In this document: piece after piece, positions 25,149 to 34,828 of the stretch
Layout: every line of letters begins with the position of its first letter
How positions within the stretch are numbered: position 1 is the first letter of the stretch
Origin: an uncultured Verrucomicrobiae bacterium
GTDB taxonomy: Bacteria > Verrucomicrobiota > Verrucomicrobiia > Limisphaerales > AAA164-E04
Length of the DNA: 64,000 nucleotides
Assembly: GCA_951813855.1 (NCBI GenBank)
Contig: OX638380.1
Coordinates: 4,618,518 to 4,682,517, forward strand
Direction: 5' to 3'
Made by a program: the position numbers and the translations under genes
Notes under the pieces: generated by a model
Told to the model about the DNA's origin: nothing
Databases searched by the model: none
The model's input: the letters and a program-made list of their open reading frames with translations, nothing else

Positions 25149-25694
25149 CTAGATCGCTAGCTTTTCCGGCTTGCCGGCCTGGAATTTTTGATATCGGATC
25201 CAGATTTCTTGCTCTTGCCGCAGCTTCTCGGCATCGACTTCCAAGGCGTCCAGTCCTCGGGGACTGGGGCTGCTGGGATCCTGAATCGAGCCGTCGATGC
25301 CGAATTCGCTGTTATGGCAGGGACAAAGGTAGTTGTGCTTGGTGCGACGGTATTCCACGAAACAGCCGGCGTGGGGACAGTTCACGCTGAATGCTTCCAC
25401 CGAGAATTCTCCGGTCCTTCTGAGGTAGACCGCGCCGATCGGGACGTTGGCACGATGGTTCCAGGCGTTCACCTGATCGGTGATGACATCGAATCTTCGG
25501 GGCACGCCGTCGTCGGGCAAAGCCGAAAGCGAGGCGATCCGCACTAACCGTCCGGCCTCGTTCGATTTGCGGCGTAACGGGTCCAATAAAACGCCCAACC
25601 CGGCCAAGAGCGGAAACAACCCGGTCAACGCCGCGAGACCGGCGGCGAAAAATCCCCGCCGGTCGGAAATGGAAGGACTGTTGTTGCGGGTCAT
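25149..25694 (-). CDS. Rieske iron-sulfur protein (QcrA/PetC type)
   Basis: The frame opens at 25763, but the start at 25694 gives MTRNNSPSISDRRGFFAAGL, a short basic N-terminus with a twin-arginine (SDRRGFF) signal anchor, as usual for Tat-exported Rieske subunits. Cluster motifs are CPHAGC and CPCHNSEF, followed by GLDALEV. The protein transfers electrons from quinol to the c haems. Its stop is four bases from the cytochrome b start, so the two form an operon. Confidence 0.93.
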   Translation of the reverse strand: MTRNNSPSISDRRGFFAAGLAALTGLFPLLAGLGVLLDPLRRKSNEAGRLVRIASLSALPDDGVPRRFDVITDQVNAWNHRANVPIGAVYLRRTGEFSVEAFSVNCPHAGCFVEYRRTKHNYLCPCHNSEFGIDGSIQDPSSPSPRGLDALEVDAEKLRQEQEIWIRYQKFQAGKPEKLAI

Positions 25695-25879
25695 AGAAGT
25701 CCAGGAAGATCGACGGTAATCGCCACGATCCGATTTGCGGCCATTTTCACTGATCGCACGCAAAAATGCAACCCGGAATCATCGTTCGTTCGGCGGTTCG
25801 AGGATCGGGCCGAAGGTTTCGGCCCCGGTGCCGACTTCGAATCCTTGCCTATTCGAGAATAAGATGAAAAAATCCCGGC

Positions 25880-26821
25880 GTGCTTTCGAAGTTAATGAAT
25901 GCTGACGGATGGCGTCGATTCTTCGACTGTCGAACGGCGGTCGCAGGACTGCTGTACCTGGCCGTTTTGCTCGTTGGTATGGCCGCGGTTCATTTTTTCG
26001 TAGCGCATTCGTCGACCGCGGTTTCCGACAATCAACTTTCGCCCCCCTCGATCGAGCATTGGTTCGGCACCGATTATAACGGCCGGGATTTGCTGACGCG
26101 GACGGCTTTCGGGTTGCGCATTTCCATCTTCGTCGGCGTTTGCGGAGCCATTGTCAGTCTGATGATCGGTACGGTTTGGGGAAGTGTCGCCGCTTGGTTC
26201 GGTGGATGGATCGACGCCGCCTTGATGCGGACGGTGGACATTCTCTACGCTATGCCGTCCATTTTGTTCGTGATCGTGCTGATGGCCGGATACGACGGGA
26301 TTTTCGATTCCAAAGTGCAAAGCCTGTTGCAATCCCTGTTCGAGGAAGACATGTCGGAGATCTCCGGTTACTTCCGGCTGTTTCTCCTGTATCTGGGATT
26401 GGGGGCGGTGTCTTGGCTGACGGTCGCCCGGATCGTCAGAGGGGAAGTGCTGGCGCTCAAGCAGCGCACCTATATTTTAGCGAGCCGGATTCTGGGCGGA
26501 TCTTCAGTTCATATGTTGCGCCGTCATATCCTCCCCAATCTGACCGGAACTTTGATCGTCTATCTGACGCTGACCGTTCCCACCGTAATCCTGTACGAAT
26601 CGTTCCTCAGTTATCTCGGATTGGGGATTAAGCCGCCGTTCGCCAGCGTCGGCAGTTTGATTGCCGAAGGGGCGCAGCAGATCAACCCGGTTCGAATTTC
26701 GTGGTGGGTTATTTTGTTTCCGGCCGGGGCGTTGGTGACGACTCTGATGGCCTTCAATTTCATCGGCGACGGACTGCGCGAAGTTTTCAATCTCAGTCAA
26801 TCGGCCACCAAGCGGCGCTAG
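25880..26821 (+). CDS. ABC transporter permease, DppC/OppC type
   Basis: 313 residues. It has the OppC layout: one N-terminal membrane helix, HWFGTDYNGRDLLTRTAFG at the start of the permease core, several helices, and the EAA-like loop ARIVRGEVLALKQRTYILASRILGGS that contacts the ATPase, ending with NFIGDGLREVFN. It would import (oligo)peptides or related substrates with OppB, OppD/F and a binding protein, none of which is adjacent. The gene is orphan here; upstream is a divergent promoter region shared with the Rieske operon. Confidence 0.88.
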   Translation: MLSKLMNADGWRRFFDCRTAVAGLLYLAVLLVGMAAVHFFVAHSSTAVSDNQLSPPSIEHWFGTDYNGRDLLTRTAFGLRISIFVGVCGAIVSLMIGTVWGSVAAWFGGWIDAALMRTVDILYAMPSILFVIVLMAGYDGIFDSKVQSLLQSLFEEDMSEISGYFRLFLLYLGLGAVSWLTVARIVRGEVLALKQRTYILASRILGGSSVHMLRRHILPNLTGTLIVYLTLTVPTVILYESFLSYLGLGIKPPFASVGSLIAEGAQQINPVRISWWVILFPAGALVTTLMAFNFIGDGLREVFNLSQSATKRR

Positions 26822-27276
26822 GCGAAGTTCCGGGAACGCGAGCGGTTGCCTTTCCTTCGAGTCCAGCCGAGGAGTAAGCGTCACGGAATCGAATCCATCT
26901 TGAGGGAATGCGGGGATGGTTTTCAAATACGTTTTCGTTAGTCGAATCGGAACTGAGGGCCACCGGACGCAAACCGTTGATAGCGGAGCAAAGTAATCTC
27001 GTCGCTTTCTGCCCGGTCCAACGCCCTTCGTGGCTCGGCGGGCGGCAGAATACGCTAATCAAGGGAGTTGCAGATCGAGAATAGGAGAGACGATACAATC
27101 ACGTCCGATGCGTCTGGCGCCATCGAAACGGGAAAGGATGACGGATTCCGCCAATCCAAACACGGTCGAAGCGAGTGAAGCGTGAATTACCGTTCGCTTC
27201 CTGCCGGTTCTGTTACTTTTCCGATTAAAGTAGCCTGTCACGAGTCGATTAAATATATTTGAGGCCCGTTTTCTGA
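26822..27276. other. Intergenic, no gene seen
   Basis: 455 bases after the permease gene. GC-rich at first and AT-rich at the end. Antisense open frames here have no recognisable content. It forms the border between the ordinary backbone and the decayed island. Confidence 0.35.
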
Positions 27277-27657
27277 TTTAGACTTAAGGGAAGATTTGTT
27301 AAAAGAAAATTTGAGGTTGAAGATATCGCTAGTAGGATTCACCGGGAAGTTCATGCGGATGATTATTGGGAGACCGGGAGAATCGCATACAAGGCGAAAT
27401 ATAAATTAAATCGTGAATTAGATGCATTCAAAGAGTATGATAAAGTTGTACCCGTTCATAATTATGTAAAATGATTTTTTGATAATGATATAATTTACAC
27501 CAATGAATTCGAAGAAATGCACCATATATTATTAGAAGTGGGAGCAAGTGCCGTTTTGACCTTAGACAATACGGTTAACACACTCGTAACTTATCGTTCC
27601 ATTAATGAAGAAAACACTCGTCTAGTCATGCCTGATGTCCTGCTGCCGCTGTGCTAG
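27277..27657 (+). pseudogene. Broken AT-rich coding remnant, unrecognised
   Basis: One reading frame from 27277 to the TAG at 27655 is interrupted by a single TGA (27472-27474). It reads plausibly as protein on both sides: RIHREVHADDYWETGRIAYK before and EEMHHILLEVGASAVLTLDN after the stop. No start codon or ribosome site is evident, so the 5' part is probably missing. Base composition differs sharply from the flanks, as expected for acquired DNA. I do not recognise the family. Confidence 0.4.
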
Positions 27658-28056
27658 TTTCGTTCTGGGCTCACCTAAGGTCTTGAGAGCAGCGTTTTAA
27701 TGGATGAGTTTAAAAGTCAACTCGGCTAGGATCATAAAAGCTACTCCGGGAGCTTTTTGGGCTAGTTTCAATAGCTCAAGATTCCAGATTCTGTGGGCCG
27801 GAAACCATAGGAAACGTTGAGTTTTCGAGAGGGGTGGCTTTTTGCCTGCGATCCGGCGGGACAATCCAACTCCGGGGTGCATGACTCTCGATGGGGAACA
27901 CTTCGGTGCGTGGCGGTCTCCCATTCCGCAATGCGCTCTTTAGCCCTTGATACTACTTGAAAAAACTACTTGGAGAATAAGTTCCTTGAAACACGCCTTC
28001 CAAGGAAAGGAACCCGAGAGTGCGGGCAATCTCAGCGATCCTGTGATTGACGGTGG
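27658..28056. other. Degenerate stretch before an IS remnant
   Basis: 400 bases without a supportable gene. A minus-strand open frame (27697-27924) ends ELLKLAQKAPGVAFMILAEL, which may be a decayed piece of mobile DNA, but I cannot name it. Confidence 0.3.
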
Positions 28057-28720
28057 CTAAGCACCCGTCTGCGACGATTGATCATGCGCCGGTGACGATT
28101 TGTCGAATCGTCCCGGGAACCAAGTAGTTTTTCGTTTGACCACTGGTCGTTTTGCTGCGGGAACAAAACGACCATGAGGCGCGAAGGATCGAGTCGACAT
28201 TGGGAAAGACGCCCACGGCATCCGTGCGTCGCTTGATTTCTCGGTTGAGTCGTGAGATCGGATTAGTGTTGTGAAGTTGGTTCTGCAAAGCGAGGGGAAA
28301 CTGCTGATAAGCCAAGACATTGTTTTGAACCTGATTCATCGTTTCCGAGACCTTGGGATATTGAACTGTCACGTGTCGCCTACAGCATTGGGATTCGCTC
28401 CTTCGATTCGCCCCGGAAGGGGCGGGACTCGTCAGGATTTCAGGTGATTCCCGAGCTGGTTCGGCCTCGTCCGTTCGAAAGGCGGATCTGGCCAGTTCGG
28501 TACCCCGGGATTAATCTCTCCGGGGGACATGCACCAACAAGGGTTACCTGAAATGCACCCGGCAACGTTGATGCCTTCGTCTTCGTCGGAGATGATCTGC
28601 CGGACTGGTTTTAAACCATGGTTTTGGAACGATCGGAGGAACTTGTACCAAGAGAGAGCGAGGGTTTCGAGATTCCGGTGCTGGAGCTGAGGCGACAAAT
28701 TAAAGCGCAGGAAAAATGAA
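28057..28720 (-). pseudogene. IS256 (Mutator)-family transposase remnant
   Basis: Two minus-strand pieces in the right order belong to one transposase. The central piece (about 28698-28500) has WYKFLRSFQNHGLKPVRQII followed by SDEDEG, matching the IS256 segment with the second catalytic Asp. The C-terminal piece (28372-28082) has YPKVSETMNQVQNNVLAYQQ and NPISRLNREIKRRTDAVGVF, the highly conserved IS256 motif with the catalytic Glu. The pieces are separated by frame breaks and the N-terminal third is absent. Not functional. Confidence 0.85.
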
Positions 28721-28759
28721 CGCCGTTTTTCGGAATATTGCGACTCGAACCGGTTGAAT

Positions 28760-29641
28760 TTACGAGGCGAAGGGATCTGCTTTTGACGATGTTTTCCGCT
28801 TTTTCGTCAGCTGCTGTTTCGGCAACCGGAATGCGGCGCCGATGGCCAGCACGCCACTCGGAAGCAACTGAAGAGGTAACATCAGGGCGAAAACGACTAA
28901 GCCGAACAAGCCCAAGGCATAAGCGACCAAGGTGATGAACAGGATCGTGGCGCCAGGCATTAAACTGCCTGAGGCTATTCCCCAAGCCGTTCTGAAGGAG
29001 GAAGGCCGCCTCAAAATCGTCGTCATCGCTTGGACCGCCAAACCGCCAATCAGAGAGAATATCAGCCAGAACAAAAACAACCCCAGCGAGAAAATGACGA
29101 AATTCACTCCGGCTAACCATATCTTTCTCGCATTCCACCAAGGCATCAGGAATTCGGCATTGACGGGGAAATTAGCGTCCTCGGCCCAGGGAATCGTCGT
29201 CGAACCGAAAAAGGAATCCAGGCGGATGCCTTCCGCTTCTAATCGCAAGCGAATATCCGACGAAGTTTGCTGCGTTGTTTCCGATTTCGTGGCATATTCC
29301 AGCGAGAGGAATCGGTTTTGTTGCAAATAGACCGTATCGGTTTCGATCGGCACCAATCGTCCCTCGCGAACTTGCAATTTCTCGGGAAAAGACTGGACGG
29401 ACGATTCCAGGACTGGAATCCAGTGCCGATGTACAATGCTGAAGAGTCCTGCGATCATCAGGCAAGACAAGCCCACCCAGAATAGCAACGGCCAGTAGAT
29501 CGGTTTTCGGGAAAGAGCGCAGACGCCCAAAAAACTCAAGGGCAGGGGGGTGGCTTTCGCTATCTTGGCATGGAACTTTTCGTTGGACTCCTTCGTAGTT
29601 TCGATGGTCGACGAAGGGGAGAACGGGTCCGAATCGTTCAT
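28760..29641 (-). CDS. Hypothetical multi-pass membrane protein
   Basis: 293 residues. A soluble N-terminus (about 1-50) is followed by one helix (YWPLLFWVGLSCLMIAGLFS), an extracytoplasmic domain of about 100 residues, then three to four helices (about 170-270) and a basic Lys/Arg-rich tail. I do not recognise a family by motif. It overlaps the next upstream gene (DUF6941) by four bases, so the two are translationally coupled. Confidence 0.65.
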   Translation of the reverse strand: MNDSDPFSPSSTIETTKESNEKFHAKIAKATPLPLSFLGVCALSRKPIYWPLLFWVGLSCLMIAGLFSIVHRHWIPVLESSVQSFPEKLQVREGRLVPIETDTVYLQQNRFLSLEYATKSETTQQTSSDIRLRLEAEGIRLDSFFGSTTIPWAEDANFPVNAEFLMPWWNARKIWLAGVNFVIFSLGLFLFWLIFSLIGGLAVQAMTTILRRPSSFRTAWGIASGSLMPGATILFITLVAYALGLFGLVVFALMLPLQLLPSGVLAIGAAFRLPKQQLTKKRKTSSKADPFAS

Positions 29642-30060
29642 GGCGCTGGTTTCGAAGTCGGCGGAGACGGCGGCACCTGAATGACGACCGGGAATCTCAA
29701 TTTCATCATTTCCTCGATCATGATCTCGACATAATAAGTGCCGATTTCCGGAAAGTTGATCTGTCTGAAGACGGCGATGTTGGTCGCGTGGCGATTAGTA
29801 TCCTTGAGTTGGAAAGACACTTCGACCTGTTGCAGAATCGACGTTTGATCCGGCCTGAGGATCCGGGCCGTTTCCTTGAATTTTCCGATGCCGGCCGTCC
29901 AGCGATTGAAGAGACACAACCGCATGGCGGTTACGGGTACGCGAGGAACCCGGATGCGGTCGACCACTCCGATGATGATGAATTTTCCCGACGATTCCTG
30001 GCGGACATCTTCGCACAGGAGCGAACACTGGAGATCCGGGATGATGTGGCTAGATTCCAT
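29638..30060 (-). CDS. DUF6941-like protein
   Basis: 140 residues, soluble, no signal peptide. The N-terminal LLCEDVRQESSGKFIIIGVV and later QVEVSFQLKDTNRHATNIAV and INFPEIGTYYVEIMIEE match the layout of a small family common in Planctomycetota and other bacteria ('DUF6941'), whose role is unknown. It ends with a Pro-rich tail. Part of a four-gene minus-strand block with folD and an SH3 protein. Confidence 0.65.
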   Translation of the reverse strand: MESSHIIPDLQCSLLCEDVRQESSGKFIIIGVVDRIRVPRVPVTAMRLCLFNRWTAGIGKFKETARILRPDQTSILQQVEVSFQLKDTNRHATNIAVFRQINFPEIGTYYVEIMIEEMMKLRFPVVIQVPPSPPTSKPAP

Positions 30061-30088
30061 GAGTCGCGATTAATCGAAAATGAAAGCG

Positions 30089-30982
30089 TCAGACGTTTTT
30101 GTCAGCGGTGATTCGGTCGGCGGCGATCCGGGTGTTGTACATGAGCATAGCCACGGTCATGGGACCCACTCCGCCTGGATTGGGGGTGATTCGGCCGGCG
30201 ATCTTCTGGACCTCTTCGAAATGAACATCGCCGACTAATCGGTAACCTGATTTGGCCTGAGGGTCCGGCTGGCGATTGACGCCGACATCGATGACGACGG
30301 CGCCGGGCTTGACCATATCGGCTTTGACGAATTGCGGCACTCCCATGGCTGCGATTAAGATATCGGCGCTTCGGCAGTAGGATTCAATATCCCGAGTCCG
30401 AGAATGGCACAGCGTGACGGTGGCGTTGGCTTCGACTTGATTCCGAGCCAGCAACGCGGCCAGCGGTTTTCCGACGAGATTGCCTCTACCGAGTATGACC
30501 GCGTGAGCTCCTTCGGTAGGTGTATTAGAACTAACTAGAAGTTCCAGAATGCCGAGCGGAGTACAGGGGACGAACCCGGTCAGGTCGCCCAGCAATAGCT
30601 TGCCCATGTTCCCGGGGTGAAATCCGTCCACGTCTTTGTCCGGGGTGATGGATCGATAGACGACCGAAGCTCGAATATGCGGCGGAAGCGGCAATTGAAC
30701 GAGGATACCGTGAATCGCAGGATTCCGATTCAATTCATCCAATCTTTCCTGCAGCTGAGATTTGGTCGTCTCTTCGGGCAAGACTTCGGTTTGGGACTCG
30801 ATCCCTACGCGGGCGGCCACCCGTTCCTTTTTGCCGACGTAAACCTTCGACGCCGGGTCGTTGCCGACCCGAACGAATGCCAGCCGAGGTCGAATGCCGC
30901 GATCGAGCAGCTTCGATACTTCTTTTTTGGTGCGTTGGTTTAGCCGTTCGCTGATTTGGCGGCCGTCGATGAGATTGTCCAC
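30089..30982 (-). CDS. folD: Methylenetetrahydrofolate dehydrogenase/cyclohydrolase
   Basis: Bifunctional one-carbon enzyme. The frame opens at 31042 inside the upstream gene; GTG at 30982 gives the usual FolD start (DNLIDGRQISERL) 9 bases after that gene ends. Motifs are LAFVRVGNDPASKVYVGKKE with the catalytic Lys, GILVQLPLPPHI, DKDVDGFHPGNMGKLLLG, VILGRGNLVGKPLAALL (NADP site) and GGVGPMTVAMLM. It interconverts methylene-, methenyl- and formyl-tetrahydrofolate. Complete. Confidence 0.94.
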   Translation of the reverse strand: MDNLIDGRQISERLNQRTKKEVSKLLDRGIRPRLAFVRVGNDPASKVYVGKKERVAARVGIESQTEVLPEETTKSQLQERLDELNRNPAIHGILVQLPLPPHIRASVVYRSITPDKDVDGFHPGNMGKLLLGDLTGFVPCTPLGILELLVSSNTPTEGAHAVILGRGNLVGKPLAALLARNQVEANATVTLCHSRTRDIESYCRSADILIAAMGVPQFVKADMVKPGAVVIDVGVNRQPDPQAKSGYRLVGDVHFEEVQKIAGRITPNPGGVGPMTVAMLMYNTRIAADRITADKNV

Positions 30983-30990
30983 CCTGAATG

Positions 30991-32082
30991 CTATTGCAGA
31001 ACCCGAAGCCTCTCGACTTCGATAACCGGAATATGAGGCCATCGGCTGTCGATGGATTCCACCCCCTGCACTCTGATTTTGCTACCCTCGTAATCCTTCA
31101 ATACATCCCGGGATTCTTTCCCCAACTCCAATTTGAAATCTTCCACATAAAGGTAATTGATGATCGTTCCGGTACGGTGGTCCATTAGTCGGTGATAGGT
31201 AGGCGCTTGGATGCTTCGGGTGCGTCGGACGATACCGTCGCGGGTGATGACGCGGCGCAACCGCCGGGTTTCGTTTTCCGGCAATTCTGGAACGGTTCGC
31301 GAAGGGAGAAACGAAGAATTCAGCAGTTCCGGGGGTTCGATCTTGATTCCGGGAGAAGGTTCGATTGGAGAAATGGGATTGGAATTTTCGATCGGAGGTG
31401 GCCGATTGTTCGAAGTCGGATTTTCGGCCGACGCTTCGGGATTCGGAATGATTTTCTCGGGGAGTACCACCGGTTCGGAATTCTGGGGTGACGGCTGTTG
31501 ATTGTCGTCGACGATGACGGGAGGCAATGGATTGGTTTCTTGGGGCTTTCCTGCAATCTCGGGTTTCGTCGGGGAGGTGTCTTCCGGTTCCGGATTGGCA
31601 TCCGGCTGCACCTGATTGACGAATTCGGCAGCGATATAGGCGGCTGTTCCCGGCACAGGGCGAATCGCCGTCCAACCGGCAGAGGTTCGCAGAGGGTGGA
31701 CGATTACGTTCTTATCGATTCGTCCGACCACGGTGTAATTCTGACCCTTGCCGGCACGTACGTTCAGCCGGGAGGCGATGACCGCTTTGGTCTCCGGATC
31801 GATATATTGGGAGGCAATCCAAAGCTGGACCTGTTCCGGAATTTCGATCTTGAACCATTCCCTGGGTTCGCCCGTTTGAACTTCGGTCAGCCGTTCGAAA
31901 CCGAGGATAACCACCTTGTCACCGGTATTGAGCTGGTGAATCACTTCACTCGAAATACTGGGGCGGGTACGGAGGTTGACCCGTTCATTCTGAACGATCC
32001 CTTGTCTTTCTGCGGCAGCCGGTTCCGGGACTATGAGCGGGCACCAGACCAATAATGATAAAATCCAGAATAAGCGCATCAT
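30991..32082 (-). CDS. Secreted protein with two bacterial SH3 domains
   Basis: The longest frame starts at 32118; the Met at 32082 gives a compact signal peptide (MMRLFWILSLLVWCPLIVPE). Two SH3_3-like domains follow: VQNERVNLRTRPSISSEVIH and SRLNVRAGKGQNYTVVGRID. A long Pro/Asn/Glu-rich low-complexity linker (about 170-270) leads to a C-terminal domain (THR-LMDHRTGTIINYLYVEDF region). SH3-type domains bind peptidoglycan or proteins in the envelope. The protein probably spans periplasm to wall; exact role unknown. Confidence 0.75.
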   Translation of the reverse strand: MMRLFWILSLLVWCPLIVPEPAAAERQGIVQNERVNLRTRPSISSEVIHQLNTGDKVVILGFERLTEVQTGEPREWFKIEIPEQVQLWIASQYIDPETKAVIASRLNVRAGKGQNYTVVGRIDKNVIVHPLRTSAGWTAIRPVPGTAAYIAAEFVNQVQPDANPEPEDTSPTKPEIAGKPQETNPLPPVIVDDNQQPSPQNSEPVVLPEKIIPNPEASAENPTSNNRPPPIENSNPISPIEPSPGIKIEPPELLNSSFLPSRTVPELPENETRRLRRVITRDGIVRRTRSIQAPTYHRLMDHRTGTIINYLYVEDFKLELGKESRDVLKDYEGSKIRVQGVESIDSRWPHIPVIEVERLRVLQ

Positions 32083-32329
32083 CAGTCTATTGTATGGCAT
32101 AACCGGAAGGTAGGTCAACCCAAGAGTTCAGCGAATTCAGGGATTTATTCGGCGCGATCAATTCCGAAAAACGGCCCAGAAGCGGCGGTCGCACCTCAGA
32201 CCGGAAATTCGATTTCGGTCGGTCACCGGAAGAACGAAACTGGTTTGGATCTCTGGTTTTCGGAAACATTGGAACAAAACGAGCTTGCTGTAACTGGTAA
32301 AATCACGATTCGAGAAAATCGAATCGCCA

Positions 32330-33052
32330 GTTCAAACCCGCGAATTCACGCTGACCTCATATTTGATGTCGGCTATGGCGATGTTTCTACTCAAATACCC
32401 GTCTCTCCTGAAATTCGATCGGGACACTCGCCAAAATAACCCGATTCGCGCCAACAGGGAGCCGCAGTTCGGGGTCCTTAAGATGCCTGGTGACACGGCC
32501 ATACGGAAGGTTCTCGACTTGCAGGCACCCGCTCAGTTACGCCTCCTTTTTAAAGACCTGCTGGCCTTCGTGCACCGAGAAACGATTTGAGAAGCTTATC
32601 AGAATCTCAAGGGGGCGTATTTGATGAGGATTGACGGCATGAAAGTGTTTCCTTCGGAATCCGTCCACTGTGATAACTGTTGCCAAATCAAGCATCGGAA
32701 TGGCAAGGTTAGTTTTATTCATCAGTTATGAGCCGCGGCAATCGTCCATCCGGCGAAAAAACAAGTGATTCCTCTGGCTCCCGAACCGATCCAGCAACCA
32801 GACGGTACGAACCAAAACGACGGTGAACTCAGGGCGATCGAAAGACTCCTCGCTGAGTTACGTCGCGAACACCCTCCTAGGAAGATCATCGTGCTGCTGG
32901 ATGGGCTTTATGCCGACGGACCAGTGATGGAACTGTAGCGGGATTTCGATAGGGAATATATCATGGTGGCCAAGCGTAAAAAGCTCTCGAAATTATTCAA
33001 AAAACTGGACCCCAGTTCCCCAGTCAAACAACATGAGATCATCGATAAGTAG
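32330..33052 (+). pseudogene. Decayed DDE transposase (IS4-like/ISNCY type)
   Basis: A single plus-strand frame reads through in-frame stops TGA (32588), TGA (about 32728), TAG (about 32936) and ends at TAG (33050). Translation matches a well-known DDE transposase family: MSAMAMFLLKYPSLLKFD, MPGDTAIRKVLDLQAPAQLR, YLMRIDGMKVFPSESVHC, IVHPAKKQVIPLAPEPIQ and IVLLDGLYADGP (catalytic Asp region). The C-terminal part is missing. It borders, head to tail, a second broken gene on the other strand. Confidence 0.75.
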
Positions 33053-33288
33053 AATATTCGTATTCGTCAATCTGGCCCACCTGCTCCTCCAATTGTTCTC
33101 GAGGCGGTTTCTCCCCTGAAACCCTGCCGGCGACCCGTTCGGAGGTTGCCGATTCGGAAGAGAAAGTCGGAGTGCCGTCCAGAACAGTTATCGCGGTGAA
33201 AAGATTCTCTAGTCGGAACTTTTCCGCCTCTAATTTGATGATCAGATCCTTCTGTCGCTGGACCAAGAGATTAGTTTCTCGATGCTTA

Positions 33289-33299
33289 GGGCTCTCGCC
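33289..33299. repeat. Left terminal inverted repeat of ISAzo13 element
   Basis: GGGCTCTCGCC, the exact reverse complement of 34818-34828. It is preceded by TTA (33286-33288), one copy of the probable target duplication. Confidence 0.9.
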
Positions 33300-33338
33300 A
33301 AAATAAACTATCTGTTTTCCGTGTATGTATCAAATGTA

Positions 33339-34550
33339 TTATTTACATTCATGGGGCTTTAATTTATAATTCCATTCACCATGAAATTTCTCTTTAGTTA
33401 AACGCAAATCTTGCATTTGTTCGTCAGTAATTTTTATGCCCGTCTGATATTTGGATTCATCTAGATCACAGTTTATTTTCAACCCATTTTTAGTTGTTGT
33501 ATTGCTAATCAAATTAACTATGGTTTCATAATTGGTTAATGGGCGTCCCCGCCAATTCATTGAAATATATGAAAACATTTGATGTTCAATTTTATTCCAC
33601 TTGCTCGTACCAGGTGGAAAATGACAAACTGATATTTCCATACTAAGTTCATCAGCCAGTTTTTGTAACTCGTTTTTCCATAATTTATTACGACTACCAT
33701 TTGAACCTCCTCCATCAGCTGTAATTAATAGCTTCTTGGCCTTGGGATGTTTTTTTTGTCCCATTGCTAGCCACCATCGACGAATAGTTTCTACCGCAAA
33801 TTCCGCAGTATCGTGATCAGTGCCTATACTTACCCAACCCGTATTGGTGTTAATATCAAACACGCCATAGGGATTTGCTTTAGGTAGTTTTGGATCAGGG
33901 AAATCATGCATTTTGACTAGTTCAGGATTTCCATTCGGATGCCATTCTTTCCCCATATTTTTGTGCTGTCCCACCAATTCCTTTTTTTTGGTGTCAACCG
34001 AAATCACGGGTTCATTTTCCTTCAGGAATTTCCGGGATTTGCGTTCAATTTATCGAAATTGCTGGTCTCGATCGGGATGCTGGTTGCCTTCTAGCGTCTT
34101 CTGGTTGCCTTGAAGGCTGTATCCCATTTCATGGAGCAAACGATTTACGGTGCGTTCACTTATCTGATGTCCCATTTTATTTAATTTGGTTTTGATTTGT
34201 TCAGCACTTTTGCAAGTCCAACGCAACGGATTTTCAGAATCACCTTGAGTTTCGGGTTCGATAAGATTATTCAGATCTGACAAAGGAGTCTTGTCGTGTT
34301 TGGCTAATAATTTCCGTTCCCCTCCTGCTTTCCTTTGGCGATTTTTCTCCGAAATTGCTCCCGTTTTTAATTCATTAATTCCCGCTCGAATCGTAGTGCA
34401 GCTAGCACCCGTAGCTTTGTGAACTATTTCTATTCCACCCCTACCAATGGCTATTGCCTCGGATGCTAGCCAATGACGCTTAATCAATTCTTGGAAGTTT
34501 GGCTCCAAGCTCAGATATTTTTTTCTGATAACGGCAACCTGATCGCTCAC
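33339..34550 (-). pseudogene. ISAzo13 transposase gene with one in-frame stop
   Basis: The frame from ATG 34550 to 33339 spans 404 codons, the expected family length, with one TAA at 34050-34052. The N-terminal part has a helix-turn-helix region (KATGASCTTIRAGINELKTG). The C-terminal DDE domain starts VISVDTKKKELVGQHKN and includes WVSIGTDHDTAEFAVETIRR, ITADGGGSNGSRNKLWK and HFPPGTSKWNKIEHQMFSYI. In the remnant at 3838-4877 the codon at the stop position is CAT (His), so the TAA is a later mutation. Probably inactive unless the stop is read through. Confidence 0.92.
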
Positions 34551-34817
34551 GCTTAATCATATCATACATATTTCATTTTTTCAACCTTTAAAAGTAATTA
34601 ATTCTAATTCGTTGGTTGTCAAAGGATTGGAAACTAAGATTTACCGTCATCAAGCCTCTCAAAAACCATTGAATCGACCTAAATGGGTTGATAACTTCCA
34701 GCTTTAAATAAACCATGGAAATCAGTTTTTAGATTACCAGAGAGATTATCCGTCCATTAACATGTCAGAATGAAATTCTGATAAAAGATTTAATCATTTG
34801 AACAAATATGTTATTTA

Positions 34818-34828
34818 GGCGAGAGCCC
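34818..34828. repeat. Right terminal inverted repeat of ISAzo13 element
   Basis: GGCGAGAGCCC, the exact reverse complement of 33289-33299. It is followed by TTA (34829-34831), the second copy of the target duplication. Confidence 0.9.

Larger units (their letters stand above)
33289..34828 (-). mobile_element. ISAzo13-family insertion sequence, near-complete
   Basis: 1540 bases bounded by perfect 11-base inverted repeats (33289-33299 and 34818-34828) that extend imperfectly inward, and flanked by TTA direct repeats (33286-33288 and 34829-34831) consistent with a 3-base target duplication. It carries one transposase gene on the minus strand, broken by a single in-frame stop. It is AT-rich relative to the chromosome. 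A truncated copy lies at 3838-4877. Confidence 0.92.

Noticed and set aside
34050-34052. Genetic-code change or stop-codon recoding in this genome
   Set aside because: In-frame stops of all three kinds (TAA, TAG, TGA) interrupt different genes, while housekeeping genes end normally with each of them; mutation or sequence error is simpler.
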